64,000 nt of DNA from Planctomycetota bacterium (lineage in GTDB: Bacteria; Planctomycetota; JACOTG01): contig JACOTG010000253.1 in assembly GCA_016178505.1 (NCBI GenBank), positions 1-64,000 on the forward strand, written 5' to 3'. A program made the position numbers and the translations under genes. Under the pieces are notes generated by a model. That model saw only the letters and a list, made by a program, of their open reading frames with translations. It searched no databases and was not told the DNA's origin. This document shows, one piece after another, positions 27,197-37,000 of the stretch; within the stretch, counting starts at the first letter, position 1, and every line of letters begins with the position of its first letter.

Positions 27197-28168
27197 TCAC
27201 GACGACTTGATCCCGAGCCTGTTCAGGCCGTCGATGTACTCGGCGAGTTTCTCGCGTGTGACGACGTCGACGCCGGTGTCGATGATGCGATCGGTGGGTA
27301 CTCCGGACAGCGCGGGTTCGCGCCCCTTCGTGCGAATCTCGTGAAGGAGCTTCACGCCGCGATATCCGAATTCGTACGGGCGCTGCACGACGGTTGCCTC
27401 GATGACGCCGTCTCGCAGGAGCTCGAGAGTTTGCGGCTCGGCGTCGAAGCTCACGATCTTCACTTTGCCGACGAGGCCGAGTCCGCGGACCGTGCGTCCC
27501 GCTGCCGGGCCGTCGTACGAGTAAATCGTGAAGAGCGCCGCGAGGTCGGGATGTGCCTGAAGCGCGGTCTCCACGTTTGCCTGCGCTTTGCCCGCGTCGC
27601 CGTCGTCGAGGTACGTTTCGACCAGATCGATCGGAGAGCCGGCGATCGCCGACTTGAATCCATCGAGCCGTTCGCGTGCGTTTGCGGCGGTGAGCATCCC
27701 CACGAACGCCGCGACCTTCCGTCTTCCTCCGCCCGAATCGCCGAGCACGCGAAGCATCGTCTTTGCGGCTTCCTCGCCGGCCTTGCGGTTCACGGTGCCG
27801 ATGTAAGCGAGGCGCCCGGACGCGGGCGCGTCCGAGTCCATGCAGATGACGTCGATGCCGGCCGCGAGCGCTCGTTGGATCACCGGGCGCAGCCCATTGG
27901 GATCGATCGGTGAGATGCAGATGCCGGTCACCCCTTGAGCAATCAGCGATTCGACCACCGAGATCTGCGCATCCACGTTCTGCTCCTGCGGCCCGACGCA
28001 GTCGACGTCGACGCCGCACTCGGCCCCGGCGCGGCTCATTCCGATCTTCATCGGCTCCCAGAAAGGAGAGTGGTTGTTGACGACCATGCGCACCACTTCT
28101 CCCGACTTCTTCCCGCATCCGAAAAGCACGGCGAGTGAGAGTGTCCCGACGACTCCGATTCGGCTCAT
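27197..28168 (-). CDS. Sugar ABC transporter substrate-binding lipoprotein (ribose-binding/Peripla_BP_4-like)
   Basis: Start at 28168 with CCGGAGGAACTC upstream; lipobox LAVLFGC; NVDAQISVVESLIAQGVTGICISPIDPNGLRPVIQRALAAGIDVICMDSDAP. Confidence 0.88.
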   Translation of the reverse strand: MSRIGVVGTLSLAVLFGCGKKSGEVVRMVVNNHSPFWEPMKIGMSRAGAECGVDVDCVGPQEQNVDAQISVVESLIAQGVTGICISPIDPNGLRPVIQRALAAGIDVICMDSDAPASGRLAYIGTVNRKAGEEAAKTMLRVLGDSGGGRRKVAAFVGMLTAANARERLDGFKSAIAGSPIDLVETYLDDGDAGKAQANVETALQAHPDLAALFTIYSYDGPAAGRTVRGLGLVGKVKIVSFDAEPQTLELLRDGVIEATVVQRPYEFGYRGVKLLHEIRTKGREPALSGVPTDRIIDTGVDVVTREKLAEYIDGLNRLGIKSS

Positions 28169-28612
28169 GAGTTCCTCCGGTAATCGCGCGAGTATACCCA
28201 CGCACGCCGCGAAGAGATCGGAATCAGAGAGATCGGGGGCGCGGGACGGCTCGAGCCGTTCGAACGATCGCGACGCTCGACCGGGTGATGCAGGATCTCG
28301 CGCTTGCTGCACCGCATCGCTCGGCCGGCGCGCGCCTCGAAACGAAACGGGCGACCCGCTTTCCCGAACCGGTGTCATCTCGGCTGGTGTCCGACTCCAA
28401 GGCCGCGCAACCTCTCGATGCGCCGGATCTCGACGGATTGCTCGCGCTCAGCGACGAGCCTTGAGGAGTTGTCCTGAGGCAGTTTCGCTCAACTTCCGCG
28501 GCTGGGTTCTCGATGAGTCTTGTCGCGACGCGCACCGGCGTGGGGCAGTGCGCAACGCACCAACAGGACGACTTCCGATCGACGTCCGAAGCGATTCGAG
28601 GATCGCCGAATC

Positions 28613-28760
28613 ATGAAGATTCTGATCGTCGAACTCTCGTCGCGGGCGGCATGCCACCAAAACCGGGGTTGTCGAGCTCTCCTCGCGGGCAGGCACGCCA
28701 TGAGAACCAGGGTTGTCGAACTCGCTTTGCGGGCAGGCACGCGATGAAGATCATGGTGGT
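28613..28760 (+). repeat. ~44-bp degenerate tandem array at the 5' end of the response-regulator gene
   Basis: Core (g/a)tbgtcgaa recurs at 28625, 28669, 28712 and 28756 (spacing 44/43/44), with ATGs at 28613, 28651, 28700 and 28744 and cgcgggcaggcacgc spacers. Confidence 0.85.
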
Positions 28761-29442
28761 CGAAGATGATCTGATTTGCCGAAAACTGCTCGTTCGATTC
28801 CTGGAAAAGGCCGGCTACACGGTCGTGGAGTTCGAATCGGCGACGTCGGCGCTCCAAGCTATCGGCGAGGCGACGTTCGACTTGATCATGACGGACGTGT
28901 CCATGCCGGAAATGAGCGGCATCGAGTTCATTCGGCGTTTGCGCGCAGACGCCCGAACGGCCTTGACTCCGATCATCGTCTGCACGGCGAACGCCGAGAA
29001 GGACATCGTGGTCGAGGCTGTCCAGATGGGCATCCGTGACTACGTCCTGAAGCCGATCGATCGAGCCACCCTCCTTCCGAAGATCGAAGAGGTGAAGGGC
29101 CGCATTCGACCGCCGCTCGCAGATCCGACGAAGGTCGCGTCGACGCTCGGAATGGACGGCGCGGAATACAAGGAACTCCTCACGCTTCTCGTGAAGAACG
29201 TTTCCGAGCGACTCGCGGAAGCCCGAGCGAAGATCGAATCGGGCGACGTTCAGGCGCTGATCCAATTTGCGCGAGACGTGAGTTGTTCGGCTTCCAACCT
29301 CGGCGCGGACGCGCTCCAGAACACGGCGACCCAAGCGGCAACGATGCCCACGGGCGACAGCAAGCCGCAGATCCAGTCGCGATTGGCAAGCATCGAGGGC
29401 GAGCTCAACCGCCTCCAACAGGCGATCACCGAGCTGTCCTGA
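28744..29442 (+). CDS. Response regulator: REC domain plus degenerate Hpt-like domain
   Basis: MKIMVVEDDLICRKLLVRFLEKAGYTVVEF...DLIMTDVSMPEMSG...VLKPIDRATLLPKIEE; C-terminus ERLAEARAKIESGDVQALIQFARDVSCSASNLGADAL aligns with Hpt. Confidence 0.88.
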   Translation: MKIMVVEDDLICRKLLVRFLEKAGYTVVEFESATSALQAIGEATFDLIMTDVSMPEMSGIEFIRRLRADARTALTPIIVCTANAEKDIVVEAVQMGIRDYVLKPIDRATLLPKIEEVKGRIRPPLADPTKVASTLGMDGAEYKELLTLLVKNVSERLAEARAKIESGDVQALIQFARDVSCSASNLGADALQNTATQAATMPTGDSKPQIQSRLASIEGELNRLQQAITELS

Positions 29443-29457
29443 GCCCGGCTTGATCGG

Positions 29458-30060
29458 TCACGTTGCGGGATCGGGCTCGATCCACGCGGTGTCGACGACC
29501 GTGCCCAGCTCCGCGCGAAGCAGGGTTCGTGCGCGAAACGCGCGAACGCGAGCCGTCGCTTCCGTGATCTCCGCCGCGTGGCCGATTTCGGCGTACTCCA
29601 TTCCATTGACGTAACGCAGGAGGAATGCCTCGCGCAGCGGAATCGGCAAGCGGTCGATGGCGACTTCCATTCGCTCGTTGATTTCTCGTCGCAAGATCGT
29701 CGACAGAACGCCGAGGCGGCGCCCGTGACGCGCCGGGTTCTCGTCGAGATGCTCGGGGTCGACGACGCCCGCGTGTCGGGCTCGACTTCGCAGCGTCTTT
29801 CGGCAGATGTTGAGAACGATTCCGCAAAGCCACGTCGCGAACGCAGACCGTCCCTCGAATCGAGCAATGTCGGCGAACGCCCGCGTGATCGCTTCCTGCG
29901 TTACGTCTTCGGCTTCGTCTTCGTTGCCGAGCATGAACGCCGCCGTGCGCCACAGCCACTCGCGGTAGTGGCCCGTGAGCATGGCGAAGCTCTCGCGGTC
30001 CCCCGATCGACAACGAGCGAGCAACGCCTCCTCGTCGGGAAGCCGTGGGTGCTTCGCCAT
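29458..30060 (-). CDS. ECF RNA polymerase sigma factor
   Basis: 200 aa from MAKHPRLPDEEALLARCRSGDRESF; FMLGNEDEAEDVTQEAITRAFADI; LPIPLREAFLLRYVNGMEYAEIGHAAEITEATARVRAFRARTLLRAEL. Confidence 0.9.
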   Translation of the reverse strand: MAKHPRLPDEEALLARCRSGDRESFAMLTGHYREWLWRTAAFMLGNEDEAEDVTQEAITRAFADIARFEGRSAFATWLCGIVLNICRKTLRSRARHAGVVDPEHLDENPARHGRRLGVLSTILRREINERMEVAIDRLPIPLREAFLLRYVNGMEYAEIGHAAEITEATARVRAFRARTLLRAELGTVVDTAWIEPDPAT

Positions 30061-30107
30061 CGTCGATCCGTTCCCACTCGAGGGTCGAAGGCCCGGTGCC
30101 GGACTCG

Positions 30108-32663
30108 TCAACGCGAGTGACGGTCGAGCCATTCTCTGAACGCCGGGCGTTCGCGAACGCTCGCGAACTTCGAATCGCGCAGAACTTCCTCGATCTTCGT
30201 CCCGCGCGCAACGGCTTCGTCGAGTTGCGCACACATTTGACGGTCGTCGCCAGCGGTTGCTGCCAGTAGGGCGAGATCGTAGTGGCAATCCCGCTCGATC
30301 GCCACGCGTTCGTCGTCTCCCACACCGTCGAGGCGAGCGAGTGCCGTGTCTCCAAGTCGTTCGAGGATCGCATCGCACGTGCTCCGGCACAGGTCCGAGA
30401 GGCCGAGCCGGAGCTGCCAATCGCGCGACGTGCACATCAAGCGCGTGCGCGTGGGTGCCGCGGCGAGCGTGGTCAGCGTCGTCAGCTCGCGGTGGCTCAG
30501 GGCGAGCGATGGGGGATCGGGTAACAGGTGAAACGCGGCCAGGTCGGCGGCTGCGGTATTCCATCGCGAGCCGATCTCGGTGATCGCGGCGCGCAGCAGC
30601 AGGCTCGCGGGCTCGTTCCATCGCGCGAGCCGATGATCGAGGCGCACGCGCCAATACTCGAGTGCTTCGAGGTCTGGGACGGCCATGCCTGCCTTGCCGA
30701 AGACTCCGACGACGCCGAGGTAGATCCGCCCGAGATCGGCGTCGACCGACGGGTCGAGCCGAGCAACCCGTTCGAAGTTCTCTTGCGCGACATCGTACTG
30801 GCCCTCGCGTTCTTGGAGGATCGTCCGCAGCAAGTAGGTCTCCGCCGACGTGGGAGCCTGAGACAGGAGAAGGTCGGCGTCCGCCCACGCTCCGGTCGCA
30901 TCGCCGGCGACGTGACGCGCTAGTGCGCGCAGCCAGCGGACGGCTGCGCTGCGAGGTTGCGCTCGCAGCAGGGCATCCATGTCGCGCAGCAGGGCGCCGA
31001 GCAGCGTTTTCGATTCCTCGGATGTCGAGTCGCGAACCACTTGCATCAGCTCGAAGGTTCCTCGAACCAGAAGAACGTCGTCCGGCGCTCCGCCGCTGGC
31101 TCGCGCGGCTTTTAGGTTTTCGAGGGCCCGTGCCGGCTTGCCGTCGACGTAACGTGCGACTGCGGCGACGAGCGAGCTGTCGCCTTGCGTCGCTCCGGAG
31201 GCGATCATCGAGTCCTCGATTGCACGCACGGCGTCGCCGTCGACGTGCGGAAAGATCCCGATTCCCAGGAAGGGCATTCGTGCAGGTGCGGCTGCAAGCC
31301 TGTCGAGGACGAGCCGGCACCTCGCCCCCATGTCGCTCGGATCCTTTTCGACGACTCTCGACGTTTCGAGAGCCGCAAGCCCGTAGCAACCGAGTCGACG
31401 GTGAATGTCGGCCTCGAGCGAGGTCGACCACTCATCCGCCTTCTCCGGCGCAATCGAAGCCAGCTTCTCGTAGGCCCCTTCGAGCGATCGGCTCCGCGCG
31501 CCGAAATCCTCGAGACGGTCGGCCTGCTCGATCTCCGATTGAATGAGCGCGAGCTGCGCGGCCATGGGAGCGTAGTCGTCGGCGTCGCCGGCATCGCCCG
31601 CATCCGACGGCCACACTTCCCACGCCGCGACGAGGGCGAGCACGGCTCCGAGCGCGAGCGCGGCGATCCAACGAATTCGTGGCGAGCGGATCCACGGTCT
31701 CGGCGATGGGACGTCCCGCGGCGTCGCGGCGCGCCGTTCCGCGAGGCAATCGTCGATGGCTGCGAGCATCGCTTCCGCGCTCGCGAACCGGCGCGCCGGA
31801 TCCTTCTCCATCGCGCGCAAGATCAGTGCGTCCACGCTCTCCGGAATCGTCGGGTCGATGCGCGACGGGGGCGCCGGCTCTTCTTCGTCGATCCGTCGCA
31901 AAACCGAAAGCAGCGTCGCACTCTCAAACGGCCTCCGTCCCGTCAGCATCTCGTACAGCACCGCGCCGAGCGAGTAGACGTCGGTGCGTCCATCGACTTC
32001 ACCCGTGGCGGAGAATGCTTGCTCCGGCGACATGTAGTGAGGCGTTCCCATCACCGTGCCGGCGAGCGTTGCCTCCTCCTCGTCGAGTCCGCGTGCAAGT
32101 CCGAAATCGAGGATGCGCACACGCCCGTCGCCATCGATGACGATGTTCGCCGGCTTGATGTCGCGGTGGATGACGCCGTGCTCGTGAGCAAACTGGAGCG
32201 CCTTCGCGACGGCGTGCGCAATGCGAAGCGCGTTGTCGATGCCGAGCCGTCGCGTCGAAAGGAGCTTCTCGAGAGTTCGACCCGCAATGTGTTCCATGAC
32301 GATGTAATGGAGGCTGCCTTCGCTGCCCACGTCGTGGATCTGAACGATCCCGGGGTGATGGAGCTGCGCGGCTAGGCGCGCCTCACGCTGGAAGCGGCGA
32401 AGGGTTTCCTCGCTCGCGTGCTCGCCCGCGACCAGGATCTTGATGGCAACGTCGCGTTGCAGGTCGGGTTGAAATGCGCGATAGACGCGACCCATGCTTC
32501 CGCGCCCGATCAGCTCGCGGATCTCGTACTTTCCGAGCGATCGTGGAGGGTTTGGCCCGAGGGATCGCGCTTTGGCCGCACACGCCGCACACAGGCCGCG
32601 TAAGGCGGCCTCGTCGTCGGGGACATCCATCGTCGCCTGACATTGCTTGCAAACGATCTGCAT
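30108..32663 (-). CDS. Ser/Thr protein kinase with N-terminal zinc ribbon, TM helix and C-terminal TPR-like region
   Basis: CKQCQ...CAAC; LGKYEIRELIGRGSMGRVYRAF; HRDIKPANIVIDGDGRVRILDFGLARG; GTPHYMSPEQ. Confidence 0.93.
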   Translation of the reverse strand: MQIVCKQCQATMDVPDDEAALRGLCAACAAKARSLGPNPPRSLGKYEIRELIGRGSMGRVYRAFQPDLQRDVAIKILVAGEHASEETLRRFQREARLAAQLHHPGIVQIHDVGSEGSLHYIVMEHIAGRTLEKLLSTRRLGIDNALRIAHAVAKALQFAHEHGVIHRDIKPANIVIDGDGRVRILDFGLARGLDEEEATLAGTVMGTPHYMSPEQAFSATGEVDGRTDVYSLGAVLYEMLTGRRPFESATLLSVLRRIDEEEPAPPSRIDPTIPESVDALILRAMEKDPARRFASAEAMLAAIDDCLAERRAATPRDVPSPRPWIRSPRIRWIAALALGAVLALVAAWEVWPSDAGDAGDADDYAPMAAQLALIQSEIEQADRLEDFGARSRSLEGAYEKLASIAPEKADEWSTSLEADIHRRLGCYGLAALETSRVVEKDPSDMGARCRLVLDRLAAAPARMPFLGIGIFPHVDGDAVRAIEDSMIASGATQGDSSLVAAVARYVDGKPARALENLKAARASGGAPDDVLLVRGTFELMQVVRDSTSEESKTLLGALLRDMDALLRAQPRSAAVRWLRALARHVAGDATGAWADADLLLSQAPTSAETYLLRTILQEREGQYDVAQENFERVARLDPSVDADLGRIYLGVVGVFGKAGMAVPDLEALEYWRVRLDHRLARWNEPASLLLRAAITEIGSRWNTAAADLAAFHLLPDPPSLALSHRELTTLTTLAAAPTRTRLMCTSRDWQLRLGLSDLCRSTCDAILERLGDTALARLDGVGDDERVAIERDCHYDLALLAATAGDDRQMCAQLDEAVARGTKIEEVLRDSKFASVRERPAFREWLDRHSR

Positions 32664-32748
32664 TCACGCCTCGCCCGCAGCGGGTTCGAAGGTCGCGCCG
32701 CTCGGCGACGTGGGCGTTCCCGCGAGAGGTCTCGTCTGCACGGACTCG

Positions 32749-33219
32749 CTACTCGCCGATGTCCTCGGCCCAGAGATCCGGTTTTTCCCGCTGCAATCGC
32801 TGCATGAGCGCCACGCACCGGGGATCGTCGCGAAGAACGACGTCGATGCCGTTCCGGCGCATCCACTCTTCGGCGCCCGCGAACGTGCGATTCTCCCCGA
32901 CGATCACGCGCGGAATCTTGAAGAGGATCGCCGTGCCGGAACACATCGGACAGGGACTGAGCGTCGAGACGAGGGTGAGCGATCGCCAATCGCGTCGGCG
33001 ACCGGCGTGGCGAATGCACGTGACCTCGGCATGTGCCGTAGGGTCGCCACTCTGCACCCGTTCGTTGTGTCCGCGAGCCACCACGCGCCCGCTCGAATCG
33101 ACCAGCACCGAGCCGATGGGGATGCCGCCCTCCGCCCACGATTTCTCGGCTTGCTCGATGGCCGCGTCGAGCCAACGCGACGCGTCGTCGTTCGTCCGTG
33201 GGTTCGGCATGGCGCCCAT
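32749..33219 (-). CDS. Nucleoside/cytosine deaminase (TadA/FCY1-like CDA fold)
   Basis: IEQAEKSWAEGGIPIGSVLVDSSGRVVARGHNERVQSGDPTAHAEVTCIR...TLSPCPMCSGTAILFKIPRVIVGEN. Confidence 0.9.
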   Translation of the reverse strand: MGAMPNPRTNDDASRWLDAAIEQAEKSWAEGGIPIGSVLVDSSGRVVARGHNERVQSGDPTAHAEVTCIRHAGRRRDWRSLTLVSTLSPCPMCSGTAILFKIPRVIVGENRTFAGAEEWMRRNGIDVVLRDDPRCVALMQRLQREKPDLWAEDIGE

Positions 33220-33344
33220 GATCCGCGCTCGCGGCCGGCTTGCCAAGGTGTGACGCTGCTGCCGTTTCGTCGAGTGGCCGTCGCCATCTCGAACGTCTGG
33301 TGCCTCTCTTGACGGCCGCGGACGGTCGAGTACGCTCCGCCGCG

Positions 33345-34085
33345 ATGGCGACCACCGCTCCGGTCTTCCTCGTTGCGTGGCCCGATTTCCGGCGCCGTGA
33401 CGTGAACGCTTGGCACTCTCGTGCGCTCGGCGCGACGGGCGCTCGGAAACCTCGAGTCGCCTTCGTGGGCGCAGCGAGCGGCGACGATCGGTTCGAGGAG
33501 CGATGGATCGCCGGCTATTTTCGACGGCGATTCGGGATCGTGTGCCGCCCGGTCGCGATCGAGAGCGGACGAACGTCGCGCGACGAGGCGCGACGCCTCT
33601 TGTCGCGTGCGAACCTCGTCTATCTCGGCGGCGGCGATCCACTCTTGTGCGTTCGCGCCGTGGAGCGTGCGGGAGTGGCGGATCTCTTGCGGCGCCGCCG
33701 GCGCGCCGGCACCGTCTTCTTCGGCATCTCGGCCGGCGCGATCGCTCTCGGGCCTTGCTGGCCGAAGTGGCCCGACCCGCCGAATTCGAAGCTGCCCGAG
33801 GACGGCGCGCGTCTCGTGCCGTGTCTCGGGATCCATCGAGCGGGGGTCTTCGACATGCACTCCGAGGATGACGGCTGGCCGGAATTGCACGCGTGCCGCC
33901 GGCTGACCTCGCGATCGGCCCGCTGGCGCCGGCTCGTGGCGTGCGGCGTGCCGAAGCGCGGCGCGGCGTTGGTGGAAGCGGCCGCGCGCGACGGTGATCA
34001 CATCGAGATCCTGGGCGAACGGGGACCCGTGCTCGGGCCCGCCTCGTCGATCACCCGCCCGAAGTCTTCGTCGAATCGGGCGTGA
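33345..34085 (+). CDS. Peptidase S51-like (dipeptidase E/cyanophycinase family) protein
   Basis: PRVAFVGAASGDD...NLVYLGGGDPLLCVRAVERAGV...GTVFFGISAGAIALGPCWPKWPDPP. Confidence 0.75.
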   Translation: MATTAPVFLVAWPDFRRRDVNAWHSRALGATGARKPRVAFVGAASGDDRFEERWIAGYFRRRFGIVCRPVAIESGRTSRDEARRLLSRANLVYLGGGDPLLCVRAVERAGVADLLRRRRRAGTVFFGISAGAIALGPCWPKWPDPPNSKLPEDGARLVPCLGIHRAGVFDMHSEDDGWPELHACRRLTSRSARWRRLVACGVPKRGAALVEAAARDGDHIEILGERGPVLGPASSITRPKSSSNRA

Positions 34086-37000
34086 CGCGCAGTCCGGGGA
34101 CGCACTCCTTGCCGTCGGCGTCGAGCACTTCGAAGAAGAATCCCCACTCGCCGAAGACGTTGTCGATTTTCACGAGGATCGAGTTCCGGCCTTTCTCGAG
34201 ATGGACCTTCACGACGTCCTGCCGAGCCGCTGCCGCTCGCATCGCCCTGTTCTCGTGGATGCGCTTTCCGTTCCAGAAGACGACGATGCCGTCGTCGCTG
34301 CCGAGTGCGAGCGTGACGTCGCGCGCCTCCGGTGACGTGATCGTGGTGAACGCATACCCGACCTTGCGCTCCCGCACGCCGAGCGCGCGAACGAAGTCCA
34401 GCTCGCCGTCGGGTGTCGACGTGATGATGCGCCACTTCATCGGGCCGCCCGCACCAACCCACTCCTTGCCGAGGTCGAAGGCGGCGTCGGTTTCGGGGAT
34501 GAATGGCTGATCGAGGCCGCTCCTCGCTTCGTCGCTGGGAAAGGGCGCGAGGAACGCCCAGCGTTGGAGCTTTTCTTTCGCTTTTCGGTATCGGGCGAGC
34601 GTTTCGTCGCCGTCGAAGCGCTCGGCGTTCGAGGTCGCGGGATTCGGCGTACTCGCCCACCGCACGAGGTTCACGAGAAGGCGCGCGGCGAGGGGGTCGC
34701 GGTCGAGTGCCCGTCGAAGGCGCAGCTGCGACAGGACGATTCGTCCCGCACCGCAGGGGAGCACGATGACGTCGGAACCCAGGAACTCGCTGTGTCCCCC
34801 GATCGTGCCGGCGAGCGTTTCGCCGTCGAGTCCCTCGAACGTCTCGTCGGGGATCACGTTTCGATAGGCTCGGCCCATGAAGCACGACTTCGCTAGACCG
34901 TCGAAGAGCGGATGATCGGCGGCGAAGTGAAAGAACCCGATGAAGTCGCCGACCGCGCGGGTGCGTTTGAACGGAGGGAGAAGTCCGGATGCGACGAGTG
35001 GACCGTCGGCGTCGGGAGCATCGAGGATGGCCAGTGTTGCGCCTCGGCGCGCTCGCTGGAACGCGGAGAGCATCGCGAGGAACGCCGGCTCGTCGTCCCA
35101 AAGATCGGGGCCGGAGAATGCGAGGATCACGGCTGCTTCGGGCGCGATCTTGAAACCGAGCGATTCGAGGCGAGATCGGAGGCGATCGTCCGCGCCGAGG
35201 AGCTGGACGGGAGTCGCCGGAGGTCGGCCGGGCGCGATCGCGGGAGTGGGCGCCGCCGGCAATGGGGTCCCGGAGTGAAGGTCGCGAAACGCTTCCAGCG
35301 CTGCCTTTGGCGCGCCGAAAACGTCGACGAGCCCCGCCGAGCACTCGGAGTACGCGTCCTGCCACTGCGTGAAGACGTAACCGTCGAGCTTCGGGTTCGC
35401 GAGCATCGCCGCCGCCATGTCGTGCGCGCCCTCGGCCTGGATGCGTTGGCCGTCCGCCCACATTCTCTCCATCGAAAGGAAAACTCGATCGAGGTGGTGC
35501 GCGTCGAAGTCCTTGCGCGCGCGTTCGAGGTAGTTTGCGTACAGTTGCGCGTCGTCGAGAAACGTTCGATCACCGAAGCCGCCGACCGCAAGTCTCAGAT
35601 CGGTCAGGCCGCCGAATCCGAACTCGGAGACGAACCCGAGCTTCCCCGATTCGCCGATCGTTCGAAAAAACGTCTCGTCCTCACCGGACAGCGGCGAACG
35701 GCGGTACGGATGATCGTCGAAGTATGAAACCGGTTGATCGCTGTCCGGCGCATAGTAGTGGGCACCGCTCCAGCCGCCTGAATCGTCGAAGACCAGCCGC
35801 GTTGGGTCGAGCGATCGTGCGTAGCGGCACAGGCTCTCTTTCACTCGCCAAACTTGGTCGCTCATCTCGTTCAGGATTCCCCAGATCACGACGCACGGAT
35901 CGTTGCGATCGCGCCGGATCATGCCCTCGATCTCGCGCTTCACCCGCGTTTCGATTGCGGCGATGTCCGGCCCGTGCAGCCAACCGCACGTGGGTTCCTC
36001 CATGACGAGAAGTCCTTGGCGATTGCATTCGTCGATCAGCTCGCGCGGCGCCAGTCGGACGTGCGCACGCACGAGGTTGAAGCCGGCATCCTTCATGCGC
36101 GTGACCTCGCGCTGCACCCAACCCGAGTTCGGCGGCTGCGCGAGCGTTTCCGGGTAGTACGGCTGATACAGCACTCCGCGCAGGAACACCTTCTTGCCAT
36201 TCAACTGGAAGTCGCCGTCCTTCACGACGAACTCGCGGAACCCGACGTCCGTTTCGCGCGCGTCCAGCGTTCGTTGGCCATCGGCGACTTCGACGCGCAC
36301 TCGAAAGAGATTCGGAGTTTCCGGTGTCCACGGCTTGGCCTCCGCGACCGTGAGGCGAAACGTGCGCTCGAAGGGTCCGGGCGAGGTCGCGAGGTCGATT
36401 GTCCGCGGCGATTGATCGGTGATCGACGCGCGAAGATCGAGGCGCTGCTCGGTCGCGAGATGAGACGTTCCGCGGACAGTGACGTCGGCCGAGCGCCCGG
36501 CGCGATCCGTCACCACGACGAGATCGGTGATCTCGACGGCGGGAATCGGTCGCAGCTCGACGGCGCCCGCGAGCCCACCCCAGTTCACGTACCACGTTTC
36601 CTTCGCGTTCGGAGTCGCGAAGACGTCGAGCCCGTCGATCGGCGTCTTCCCGGGATCGAGTACGCGCACGACGAGCGTGTTCGGAGAGCCGATCTTGAGC
36701 GCGGAGCCACACTCGACGTCGAACGGGAGATAGCCTCCCTCGTGCTCTCCGAGGAGCTGGCCATTGAGCCACACCGTTGCGAGGTAATTCACTTGGCCGA
36801 AGTGCAATCGCGCCGCCACGGCGTTCCAGTTGGCCGGTATGCGAAATCGAACCGAGTACCACGCGACGCCGTCGTAGCCCACTCCTTCTGGCATCGCTTC
36901 CCAAATTCCTGGGACGCGAATCGGCTTACTGGCTGGCAGCTTCCCGGGAATGTGCCATTCGAGCTCTCGACCGCGATTCTCCTTGTCGAACACGATCGTC

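Noticed and set aside
26958-28205. 415-aa minus-strand ORF
   Set aside because: Overlaps the ribose-binding lipoprotein in another frame; no family features.
28288-28464. 59-codon plus-strand ORF MQDLALAAPHRSAGARLETKRATRF...
   Set aside because: No recognisable motif or convincing SD; could be a small protein but unsupported.
28613-28760. CRISPR array
   Set aside because: Units are degenerate, contiguous and about 44 bp without unique spacers; they derive from the adjacent gene start.
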